The position numbers were made by a program, and so were the translations under genes. This document shows positions 1 through 10,600 of a stretch of 64,000 nucleotides of DNA, in pieces. The first letter of the stretch is position 1. The number at the start of each line of letters is the position of its first letter. Source of the stretch: Trichosphaerium sp. ATCC 40318. Lineage: Eukaryota > Discosea > Flabellinia > Trichosidae. The notes under the pieces are model-generated. The model did not search any database, was not told where the DNA came from, and saw only the letters and a program-made list of their open reading frames with translations. The stretch spans positions 186,001-250,000 of the forward strand of contig JALMLS010000418.1 in the NCBI GenBank assembly GCA_038496445.1, read 5' to 3'.

Positions 1-711
1 AAACTTTTGGCTCTTGCAAACACAGATAGCGACAGTGATTTTTATAGGAGTAAAGTACAACAACCACAACGTAATACAGAAGATACACTTGCGACATTAA
101 AAAGAACGAGCGAGGAAACTCCTTCTTCGCCTAGTACTACAATTAAACAACGTAAGAAGAAAACTAGAACGCCTAAAACAAAAAATATTGGACGATCCAA
201 GAAAGTTGTCAAGAAATCACCTTCTGCTAAGCTAGGTGTATCAAGTGTTGGTAAAAACATTAAAGATGAGGTTAGAGTAAAGCCAGAGAAAGAAAAAAAG
301 CCGGCGATAAAGAAGGAAAGCAATTTTTCTTTGGATGATTTGTTGGATATGGATTTAGAGGATACCTCGGTTTTAGGACACCGGAACGAACAAGAGACAT
401 ACTTTGATATGCTACAAACACAAGAGCCAGAACTAGAACAAGAACCTGAGCCAGAACCGGAATTACCAAAGCCTAGAATGGCGCGAACGCCCAAAAAAGA
501 GCCGACAACCCAAAAACAGCCCACAAAAGCCAAACGTGAACCTGAACTCGATGAGCGCACGCAACCCTCTTCTGGTAAGAAACCAAAGACACTAGATGAG
601 TTATTGGATTGGGGATGTGGTAGTGAACAGGACAAGAGTAGTGATGAAGATGAACTGACACCTGCAAAGACTCCAACAAAAGATTTTTTTAAAAGGTTCA
701 AATACATGTAA
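1..711 (+). CDS. 3' part of a disordered, charged protein (5' end outside window)
   Basis: The frame is open from the left edge to TAA at 709-711, so this is the last exon or last part of a gene starting upstream. About 236 residues are visible, with no globular domain. Serine/threonine- and lysine-rich stretches come first, then two similar short acidic motifs, SLDDLLDMDL (about residue 110) and TLDELLDWG (about residue 198), with a Glu/Pro run between them. The end is basic and aromatic (DFFKRFKYM). Repeated acidic/leucine motifs in a disordered basic tail suggest short interaction motifs of a nuclear scaffold or repair protein, but that is inference and I do not recognise the family. The opposite strand is also open here; that is the mirror of a biased composition. 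Confidence 0.55.
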   Translation, partial: KLLALANTDSDSDFYRSKVQQPQRNTEDTLATLKRTSEETPSSPSTTIKQRKKKTRTPKTKNIGRSKKVVKKSPSAKLGVSSVGKNIKDEVRVKPEKEKKPAIKKESNFSLDDLLDMDLEDTSVLGHRNEQETYFDMLQTQEPELEQEPEPEPELPKPRMARTPKKEPTTQKQPTKAKREPELDERTQPSSGKKPKTLDELLDWGCGSEQDKSSDEDELTPAKTPTKDFFKRFKYM

Positions 712-1298
712 TAAATAGAAGTTTAAAGATAAAATAACCAAACCCTGTTTTGGTCAGTTTGTTCTGGAGATATTAAATTGTAACGTTGTTGACGCTTTTC
801 ATGTGATGTTGAGGTTACGTGGTGAGAGTGTTCCCGGAGGAACACTTGTGTCAGTAGAGTGTTCCCGCAGAAACACTTGTGACTTAGTTGTTAATTAAAT
901 CCTTGGTGGTTAAACGCGTTTATTATTACCATTGGTTGCCCGCAATGCCGTTATGGGTACAAAACTGTCGACAGCTGAATTTTCATTTGGCTTTTTTAGG
1001 CGGACTTATTTGCGCGAAGCATGACGTTATAATACCTATTCTGTAGCAGCGCGAGCATTAAGTGGGTTACACTTTACACATTTAATTCGTAACGTACTGC
1101 TACTACAACGAAGAGAAATATATTAAGACCCATCTTACACAAGCTACGGCTATTGGTCAATGGTTCAGACCACTGTTGTAGCCGTACGCATAATATTAAC
1201 CAAAAGTTTTGATCTTTCTTGCGTTTTGTTTTAAAACGGTGTACGTTGCAACCCTATTGAATGACAATAACAGGAAAGCGCTCTGTAAGAGTACAGAT
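712..1298. other. intergenic spacer before the RGS-oxidoreductase gene
   Basis: No coding exon is convincing here. The stretch follows the TAA at 711 and precedes the ATG at 1299. It holds the paired short repeat at 826-885 and otherwise unremarkable AT-rich sequence. A non-coding 5' exon of the next gene could lie in it, because the frame upstream of 1299 stays open back to about 1209 without an ATG. Confidence 0.5.
826..885. repeat. two tandem imperfect ~30-bp units, each a short hairpin
   Basis: Two adjacent units share GAGTGTTCCCG and AAACACTTGTG-like halves. The first unit contains GTGTTCC-CGGA-GGAACAC, a perfect 7-bp stem with a 4-base loop; the second has one mismatch. It could be a small regulatory palindrome pair or simple tandem duplication. 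Confidence 0.6.
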
Positions 1299-3964
1299 AT
1301 GGAACATTCAGAGTATTTATTTCAACTCGTTCTAAGAGATCCAGAAGCTTTTGAGCTATTCCAGACGTTCCTAAAATCAGAATACGCAAATGAAAACCTC
1401 GATTTCTTTTTGGCCATTGAAAGCTTCAGGAAGCATTTAAAAACAGGTACAATTACTTTATGACGCATGTTACTGACGTACAAGAAGACAATGAGAGCGC
1501 TATAGCAATTTACACTCAGTTTTTCGTGGAGGATAACATAAACGTCAGCGGACCAACAGCACAAAAGCTTGTTAATTGTTTCAAGCAGAAAAAATTCTGT
1601 AGAGACTCATTTCAGAAGGCTCAATACGAGATTTATATAAACATTGTTACAGACTTATTTAATCGCTTCCGGAACAATAAACTATGGAAAGAATTTACTT
1701 ACAAGAGGGAGAACAGTTTACAGGATATATTAAGAGATGATTGCCTGTCTGAAGTGCGCTTGGATCATTTTTCTGAACGTTTGAAGTTTCGTGCTAACCA
1801 ATTTTTTTAAATGAAGGCGTTGCGAGAGTATCTGTATGAGAACGGTAGAGAGCATGATGTTATGGATTTTATGATGTCCGTGATTGATTTTAAACAAGTA
1901 CCAGATAAGGTAAGTCAATTGAACCCGAATGGGTTTATATTGTTACCAACGCCATGTAACAATTGTCTTTAATCTATTACGCTGTTTTATTAACTAGATC
2001 TTTTACTTCAGCCTTCAGAATTACAAAAGCACGGAAATGAATTAATTCATCGCTATTTCACACCAGTACAACGTTTAAGATTATCTAAGGCGATGACAAA
2101 CGATATTATCAATACAACGAAGTTTGATTCATCAACTTTTGATAAAAGCTTTCAAGCGTCATTTGCTCATATTATAGCAAGGCATTTACCTTATTTCCTA
2201 CACAGTCAATACTACAAGAAGGCAATGACAGCACAGAAAGAAAAAGTAAAGGTACTTGTGAACCTCTTTCCTCAAAACAAAGTATTCTTTATTTTCATCC
2301 TCTAACTTTTTCTGAAAAAAGGGTGGCCGATTCTTATTGAGAAAAGCTCGTGTTGTAGTTGTAGGAGGATCGCTTGGTGATGCTTCAGGAGCAATAATTG
2401 CTAGAGCACTTGATAAAGAGCCTAGTTTTGATGCTGTATTTATTGACTCAAGCGTAAGTTTTACCCGTTTTTTTCTTTCTTTTTTTTTTTCTCTCAAATA
2501 AATCAAGTACAATCGTTTCAAAACGATTCATTTGAACGTATACAGTTTGAGACAGTACCATTCTAACTATTGGGGAACTTGGCATCTAAATCTACAAACG
2601 ATTAACTCAAAAAAAAGTTTGTTTTGTCATTTTCTAGTATTGTACTCTATTTTTCCGCTTTTATTTACTTTATTCACTTAGGAACGTTTTGAGTTAACTC
2701 CGGCTATATTATGTGCTTTAAGAACTAAACATAATAGAGTACAAGAAGCAACACAACTATACGCTATAGATCATGCTAAATATCTTAAAAACACAAAAAT
2801 AATTACAGAATTTGTTTCACAAATATCTCCAAACAAAATAGTCCTACAGAATAGAACATTGTACTATGATTATCTTATATTATGCTCTGGACATTGTGTA
2901 TACTCTGGATCATTTGATGGAAGTTTATCAAGCTCTGCTGTTAAAGATTTTGATATCCGACATTTAGTTGGACAAGATTTGTGGAACGTTAAGAAGATAG
3001 CTATCATTGGTTCAGGTACATTTCCACCAAAAAGTCTGAGGAATGTTGACCTTTAATTAAGGTCGGTTGGCTATTGCTGCTGCTTTTGAGGCTTTGACTT
3101 GTTCTCCGTCAACACATGTACATATAATAACAAAATCAAAGACGTTATTGGAGCATATAGATGAAGTTGTACGTAAAACAATACTTTTTTTTTTTGGATG
3201 TTTTTTTTTACAGTCTGATTAATCTTTTGGGGTTCTTATTTTTGTGCGTTTAGGTAGCAGAAAAGATAGAAAAGATTCTACGGAAGAAGGGAGTTACATT
3301 TGATTTTAATGTAGATACGACCAAACTTAAGAAAACAAACAAGACGTATAAGGGATCTGGAGTCACTTTTAAGGCAGATAAATTACTTATTTGTGAGGAA
3401 GGACCTGATACAGAGTTTCTTAAACATAGCTTTCCAGATTCCTTGGATACTCGATCTTACGTAAAGGTAACTACAAGAGATAAACGTTGGCTGAAAACCA
3501 TTCCTTTGGTTTCTTGTTTTTTTCCGGAAAAAAAGTTTGCCCGCTTTCTCTCATTCGTTTTCTCTTTTCCTTCTCATGTTTCTGGTTTGGCTACAGTGCT
3601 TCTCTGCTGTTTATTTTCTATCCGGCTTTTGTATTCATTTTATTATTTAGGTTAACCAGCATATGCAAGTATTTGGCTGCCCGAACATATTTGCTGGTGG
3701 TAGTGTAATATCAAATTCTAAATGTATCTCAGCCGAATCAGTTCAAGCACAAACTTCAGTTATAGTAAAAAATCTTAAGCTGTTATCTAAAGGAAAGGAT
3801 CCTAAGAGTATAATTGTCGTACGTACAAAACGAAAGTCAACAAAAAACCAAAAACCACAATTTCTTTGAAAAAAAAACTAAATAAAAAACAGGTTCCAAA
3901 AGATGAAAAAGATTACCTGTGTATGGGCTCTGGCGCTGCTCTAATATATCAGAATAATAAGTAA
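1299..3964 (+). CDS. tandem RGS domain protein fused to an AIFM2/FSP1-type FAD-NAD(P)H oxidoreductase
   Basis: Ten exons join in phase: 1299-1446, 1485-1753, 1817-1909, 2012-2251, 2322-2453, 2682-3015, 3062-3168, 3254-3466, 3651-3818, 3893-3964, giving about 591 residues. Residues 1-139 form an RGS fold (FLKSEYANENLDFFLAIESF; later a KAQYEIY and RF..NKLW core). Residues ~140-250 form a second RGS unit (ALREYLYENGREHDVMDFM, then SFQASFAHI). From residue ~251 a two-Rossmann oxidoreductase follows: ARVVVVGGSLGD, YDYLILCSG, IAIIGSGRLA, then VFGCPNIFAGG. RGS domains normally speed GTP hydrolysis by G-alpha; the second half resembles AIF/FSP1 flavoproteins. The fusion is supported because the oxidoreductase exon has an in-frame TGA just upstream (2313-2315) and no ATG. 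The usual FAD-contacting Asp of the late A-x-G-D motif is replaced (FAGGSV), so activity is doubtful. The exon 2/3 junction is least certain. Confidence 0.82.
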
Positions 3965-3992
3965 GTTTAGTTATCCATTTATACGCAGTTAG

Positions 3993-5868
3993 ATGTCTAA
4001 CAACGCTATTAGGATCATAGAAATAGGTTCAGGTGGTTACCGTGTACAGGAGAGTCAGTGGAGAGCTTTAATGAATCAATTACAAGGAAAGAAATATAAA
4101 CTCGCTAGACCAAAGTTTATGTCCCATAGCATTGGGCGTAATAAACATTCCTCAGAAGGTAAATCAAGATATACTAGGGTATTCAGGAAAGGTAGTAGCC
4201 GGAATAGTTGTCCAGCTAAGCAATCACAAAAGGAAGATTTACCACCAAGAGTAAAGGTACTTTTTGTTTTGTTACTTGAGAACTTTATCGATACTTATGC
4301 CCTTATTTGAAGGTTCTTATTATGGAATGTATATCGTACACTACGCTAGCAGTTCTAAATAATGTGTTAAAACAGGGTATTGGCGTTAGGGTGGCTGTTC
4401 CTAAGTTTTGTGCGAAAAAACTAGGTACACTTTTATTACAAACTCCCACGTTATTCGTTTGTCTCTAACAGTTGAATTATAGCGTCCAAAATAAAATCCT
4501 TGGCCTCACGATATAGGCACATGGAGCTCGCTAATTTTGATATATCAGATATAAGTTCGATTAAATCAGTTCTATCTGGTAAGACATTGATTGTTTGATC
4601 AAAAACACTTGGATTTTACGTTTTCAGCTCACAATTACCTTTAGGTATTGATTTATTATTCCTCACTACTAGTAATGATGCATCTGATGTTACACTGAGG
4701 CTACCTAAATTAATTAATGGCATCAAGAAATGCGGCAATCACATCAAACATGTTGTCTTCTCTCTTTGTGGTAATTTATTCTGTGGACGTATGAGGAACA
4801 AATTAAGTGGGATTTATAAAAAAGCAGAGAGTATTGTAGAGACTCTAGATAACCCACTTACAGTATTACATCTTGCTGGTCTTTATGAAGATGTTCTATT
4901 ACGTGTTGCTAAATGTGTGAAGACGAAGAGAAGTATCTACGGCGTTGACGGATCGCGCTTTGTACGAGACAAGTCGAGATGTCAGATTACTAAATTTTTT
5001 TTCTTAGTTTTATATTTCTGTCAATGACTTTACAAGCGCGATTTGTACTATATTCACATCACCTGGAAAACATGCCAATATGCTATATGAGCTTGTTTAT
5101 GAGACAGAGCCGGGAGGAGTGTCTAATACTGTGTTAGCGACCTGGGTGACGCAATCAAGTATGTTTTTTTTTGCGTTTCACTAGAATTAAGTTACTTTCT
5201 TTTTCTTTTGTTCTTTTGTTCTCTTGGTTTTTCTGACTTGTATATAGTTGCCATGGAAGTCAAAGTCGTACTACATAAAGGCACGGATTGTGTGCCTAAT
5301 TTTACAAAACATTATGGCTATACTGATGAATATGCTATGGTAAGGACAGCAAAGACTTAATCCAACATAACGTGATTTTTTTCTAACCATTTTTTCTAGT
5401 TACTTTCAAACCAATTAGAAGAATATGGTGGCCTCTCGCGTGTGGCTTCAAGTACGTTACTACCTAATCCTGTTTAAAGATATATAATACTGATACTTTG
5501 CTCTCTAGATGACTTGGAACACTTGATAGGTAGAAAGCCTAAAGGGCTTTATGCTTGGATTCAAGAGAACAGCCACTTTTTTGTTCCGTTGCCTTCTGAA
5601 AAAAGTGTACGGCGTTTGAGGTGTTCTTTGAGCTCTGTAAGTAAAGACTCAACATCACCAAGCATATCTAGTGCAAGTGAGTGCTAGTTTATGCCTCTTG
5701 TGGTTAAAAAACCTAAATTGTAATAAACTTGTGTACAATAATATTGCTGTTGTTGAAGTAAGTCGCTCTCCGTCAAACCTGCAAAACGTTCTTAACCCAC
5801 TTCTAGATCCGCCACTCAAGCAACGAAGAAGGCAAGTACTAGTAGTTTATTTGCAATCACAACAGTAG
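3993..5868 (+). CDS. NmrA-like atypical short-chain dehydrogenase fold protein
   Basis: It starts 28 bp after the previous stop. Exons: 3993-4256, 4313-4424, 4483-4578, 4645-4961, 5008-5158, 5248-5339, 5400-5451, 5509-5676 and probably 5759-5868. After a basic N-terminal extension of ~88 residues comes a Rossmann-like core: VLIMECISYTTLAVLNNVL, ELANFDISDISSIKSVL, IDLLFLTTSND, then VDGSRFFYISVNDF and the NmrA-type end NDLEHLIGRKPKGLYAWI. The family holds NAD(P)-sensing regulators and reductases. The glycine-rich dinucleotide loop (normally GATGxxG) reads ECISYTT, so cofactor binding may be lost. The last intron is inferred; without it translation would stop at 5685-5687. With it, the serine-rich tail ends at TAG 5866-5868, overlapping the 3' end of the convergent gene. 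Family call good, exact 3' end moderate. Confidence 0.78.
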
Positions 5869-7403
5869 TACAAAAATGAAAAGAGATATAACAAAAAGGC
5901 CGATGTGCATAGTCTTTGAACTCGAAGATGGTGCTGTGGTGGAGCCTGATGGTGCTGTAGGTCCAACTGTAGTTGGTGAACTTGTTATTGAACTACTAAT
6001 AGGACTACTGGTCGGATCTATAGGCTCTATTGGTTCAGAAGGCGCGTTCTCTGTCTCGTACCATATCCATTGATCAACAGTGAATTTTTCGTACTGCCCA
6101 ACCTTAAAAAACAGCTTTTCTGTGGGACCTTTTATCTCGCCAGTGTCAGAGTTGTTAAACATTTCTGTGTCAGAAATATTGACTAACAAATTGTTTTCAA
6201 TTGTTGACGAATAGCTTTCTATATTTCTCATCAAAGGCCTCTCCATCTCTCGGCATTCAAATATATTATTCTTTACTATGATCGTACTAAAGTTAGTTGA
6301 ACGTGGGAATCCAAGCAATCCTTCTTTTCGTGGGGTTGATGTTTTGTAAGCGATCACGTGATTATTCGAAAAGTTAAAGTTATTAAACGGTGATTGTGCC
6401 CAGAATAATCCTCTTCCTGGGTTCATGATAAGGTTATTAAACATTCTTGTACCTCCTGGCGCCACAACGTTACCAAAATCTGATATAAGGTTACCACCAT
6501 CGCTGGACGTACTGAAAGAAAAAAGATTATTACTCACAATGGCCAAGTTTCTCGCCCATTCTAGAGAGTATGATCTAAAGAATAAGTTGTGATGAATATA
6601 GAAACTATAGTCTCCAGGTACGGTTGAAGGACCACCACTATATTTAGGTATAGAGATAACACCATCCAAGAAGTTATGATCAATTTCTACGTCCCAATCA
6701 TTTTCGAAAGGAAACTCAATAGCGAAATTGACTTTAACTGTATTATGGTGTATGCGACAGTACCTACATTCCCTTCCTTTGAAACCATAAACACCATCAG
6801 ATATTCCACTAACACGTGATATATGATTATTCCAAAATTCTGAATGTTCAGTCCACGTGAGAAAAAGAGAACCACCAGTTGATCCTACTTTATCTGCAGC
6901 ATCAATAAAAATGTTATCGTGGATTTTACCATAGCTCATCCTGAACGTCCTTAAACCGCTCCAAGTTGCATTCAAAATTTGAACAAAAGCCATAGTAAAA
7001 GAGTCACAGTCATCGCCATAAACAAGACCATGAAGCTGTTTTTTCCCATCAAGAGTCATATTAGAAATAGTTACATTGTCTTTACCGAAACCCATCGATA
7101 TTAGATAAGCCGATTGGTTAACAGATGATGGGTTTACAGCGTTATCAGGTAGTCCATTGGATCCAGGGTTCCACGTGGCATCAACAGTGATCACTGTCTT
7201 TCCAATACCAGCGCCAACTAGAGTTTGCCCGTTTTTGAGTCTAAGTGTTTTAGATAGTACATAAACTCCTTCAGCAATGTTATCTGGTCGAATTCTACGC
7301 CGTTGGTAGTCGCATTGATAAGATCCGCTGTATTCTTCACGATATAGCTTGATACGCTACATGTGAACAGTATCGTAATGAGAATAACCGCTGAGAAGCT
7401 CAT
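5857..7403 (-). CDS. secreted right-handed beta-helix (pectin-lyase-like) protein with GPI-anchor signal; frame broken near the N-terminus
   Basis: The N-terminal piece (7403 down to ~7302) starts MSFSAVILITILF, a signal peptide. The main frame then carries GVYVLSKTLRLKNGQTLVGAG followed by repeated short Asn-rich rungs (NNHISRVSG, IHHNTVK, IDHNFLDG, FNNLIMNPG), typical of parallel beta-helices. The C-terminus has a Ser/Thr/Pro stalk and a hydrophobic tail (IGLFVISLFIFVLLL), as in GPI-anchored cell-surface proteins. Such proteins may bind or cleave acidic polysaccharides; no catalytic residues are assignable. Odd: the signal-peptide frame and the beta-helix frame differ by one base around 7288-7302 and no intron with proper ends bridges them. 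This is a frameshift or a base-calling error; the rest is intact. The stop (5857-5859) lies inside the last exon of the convergent gene. Confidence 0.8.
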
Positions 7404-7626
7404 GGTTTCGATTATTTGTTTTATAGTTTAAGTCATGTTAATTAATCAATGCTAAGCCATCTCGTGGAGCTACAAGCAACCAACTCCATTTCTGAGAGAA
7501 TAACACTCTGTGATAGAAAGGGTGTGTCCCAACTAGCGATTGTACACCTTTCAATGTAGATTCCTGTCCACTTTTTTTTTAGATTTGGGTTTTTTTTACT
7601 TACAATTTTTTTGTTTTATATTTACA
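7404..7626. promoter_or_regulatory. promoter region of the beta-helix gene / 3' region of the SZT2-like gene
   Basis: This 223-bp gap lies between two minus-strand genes. It holds T-rich tracts (7571-7616) and no coding-like reading frame. No specific site is assigned. Confidence 0.35.
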
Positions 7627-10600
7627 TTACTGTGTTTTGATAAGTAATAACCAACAAAAGTGACATATGGCATTAACAACTTGTGTTAGATGTTGAGCTT
7701 CACAATCGCGGAGTGGATCTTTATCAGAAACTGTATCAAAGGCAACTTTTTTGCGCCAAAGCCAAATAGAAACACTTTCTTCATGGTCTTGTTCTAAGAA
7801 AAAAAAAGAGGTTTTAGAGCCACCTGGAAAAAATAATATCAATTAGTTACCTCTACCCTTAAGGTGTAATAGCAAGTCTGAGTTTTCGGTGTTGAATATA
7901 AACAAATGAAGTACTGGTGAGTCTGTAAGCATACATACTTTTCCTTTAAAAATGTTCGATAAAAATTCAAACAGTGATCTGTGGGAGAATCTCTGAGATA
8001 GTAGCGGTTTTAGACTTGAGTCTAGCATCTCTAATGGACGTATGTATACACAATGCTCTAATGTACCAAATTGTTCAACCTAAAATAAATAATGTAAGCA
8101 GGAAGCAAGGTATTGTCTACAAATTCATTTGCGCACAGTTATTTGGTTTGGAGGTTGTGTCAATGCCTTCCATAGATGATCCCTTTCTGAATGCTTAACA
8201 GCTTCTTTCATAACTTGTTCAACTCTCCTTTTAACTTGATATATGCTTTCTTTGAGTAACTACAGAGGAAAGCGATCAGCAACAAACAAAAAAAGAATGG
8301 GCACATTTGGAACGAAAAAAAAGAAAAAAAGAGGAACGTACTTGGTCATTAACACGTCTCATGTGTGTTGGTGAACTTCCTTGTAGAACATCTGTATTTT
8401 CTTGGTCTTCTTCTGTTTCCGTAGATTCCGGCTCATGTGTTATATTGAGAGCATGAGGGATGATTGTAGATCGATGACAACGTAGCATATAAATAATAAG
8501 TCGTATTTGGCTTGTAGGTTTATCAAGTGTGCTCGCTGGTTGGTCTTGAGATAAAAATACAATACTCATATAATCGAAAGGATGTCTAGGATTAAAATCA
8601 CCAGCCTGACCTAGAAACAAAAACATAAACATCAAACAGCACCAAAAGGTTTTTTGCTTGCGTACCTCCAATTTTAAGTCTCATTGAATCCTCCGGTTGT
8701 ACAGGAAGAAGAATAGCTGGTTCTATACCATACTCTGCAAGTGATCTTAATCTATACTGTGATGCTCCTTTAGATGTATAAGTGAATGTTTCAGTTGGTG
8801 TAAGCCTTGAGCTTTGTGAATTCGGTAACGAAAGTTCATATGTATGTTTATACAAGCAATTCCTTGCAAAAGTTGGAGGCTTTGCGAACTCTCTAAACAT
8901 GGTCTCCAATATACAAATCTAAAAGAAAATGATTACTCACTCGCTCATCTATTGATAATAATATACTAATAAAAAAGAAACACGTGAACATCACGTGGAA
9001 TGGAATAACTCAAAAAAAGATAAAAAAGTTGAAACAAATAGAAAACTTACTAGGTCTGCTGGAGGATGTGTAGAGGTTGATTGAGTTTTGTTTAAGAAGT
9101 TATGTAATCGCCTAACATGGAAATCGTATGTGAATGAATTGAGGTGAAGTTTGCTCTTGAGGTGTGTGCAATCTCTTGTAAAATTTCGACGCAGTTGTAT
9201 ACGCCTACGCCTGTTTTGTACTTTTGAAGATACGACCTGGTTGAAATGAAGCTTATGCATAGCGTATAGATCACAAGTTACAAAGTAATCAAATGTACTG
9301 AGTTCTATAAGAAGCATACCACCTCTGAAGACTTTCGCAAGAAGTATAGGGCCGCTATACTCTTCATTGTCAGGTGAGCTAGCACCAAGTTAGCAGAACA
9401 GTTTTTAATCAAATACGCTTGTTTACGGAAGAAATTACTTAACCGCCCATAGCATACGTACATTACTTCTATCTTCTTGAGTGCGTGGTAGTCCATATAC
9501 TCAAGGTAATCATTTACAAAGTGAGAGAAGACTTGAGTGGCAATTTTGTCTTGTTCTTTTTGTGGTGTTAATGTATGAACCATTATCTTCTCTCCAGGTG
9601 CCGTAGTATTATCCTTGATTGTAGATATGAGGTTTGTTGCCTTAATGGTAGTTATAAGTATTGTTTAAGTGATTTGGTAACTATGAGCGTACTCGAGAAT
9701 ACAAGAAAGGTACTCTGCATCCGTGGAAGAGTCGAGAATTTCGCTTAATGTTCCTTAACAGATGTGTTGTTACTTTACCTCCTTTGAGGTGATTAAAGGC
9801 TACATCTGTAGAAAAACTATCAGGAACTTTGACAGGCATTGCAAAGTGGCTTTTAGTCAATTCTGAGAACGTAATCTTTGGTATTGTTCGAGTTGCTCGA
9901 CCTAACAGCGAATGTTAAAAAAACCCATACTTTACAGAATATTGCTCTCAAACCTGATCGTCCTGCACCATGGTGCTGTTGTTTTGGTAAAGGCTTTGGT
10001 GGCGCTACATTATGAGCATTCATTTTATGCATGAGAATGCTGTGTAAGTCTACATAGGTTTGCCTAATGCATAAAAGTTAAGATCTGTTTGGAGGTGTTG
10101 TTTTAATAACAGTACCTGGCAGCATTACTGAGTGCTACAATAACCGTTTTTATAGTTTCCAGTTCAGGGAGTGCTTGGTTGTATGCTTTGATTGTTGTAC
10201 TTTGTGTACTTATACATATGATAGTACACCCTGAGCGTTTTATATGAATCAAATCTTTGCCTTCTTTGACCTATGTTACAATCAGCATTTACAAGCTTTG
10301 TGTTCTAGTACCAATCTTATATCCTGATAGAATAGAATAGATCTACCGGCATCAGGTTTATCTGATAATAAGTTAATAATCAATTAATGTGATATAAGCG
10401 ATGGTACCTTTTGTACCATTTATTTCTTTACCAATAACTATTATAAAACGTGATTGATCTTTATTCAGCATAAGAATCTCTGGAGTGAGATGAACCTTAT
10501 CGCTAGCGTCGCACCTGTTTTAGTAGTATAAGCACGTATAAGAATGACTTAAAAAACGTACCTTATATAACGTGCTTGTCCTTGAGCGTCTGTTGCTTCA

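Noticed and set aside
42-707. 221-codon minus-strand open frame opposite the first gene
   Set aside because: It is the mirror of a low-complexity Glu/Lys/Pro-rich coding strand. Its product is an artificial Ser/Val/Phe-rich sequence with no start context or domain.
5876-6073. Plus-strand open frame
   Set aside because: Mirror of the Ser/Thr/Pro stalk of the GPI-type protein.
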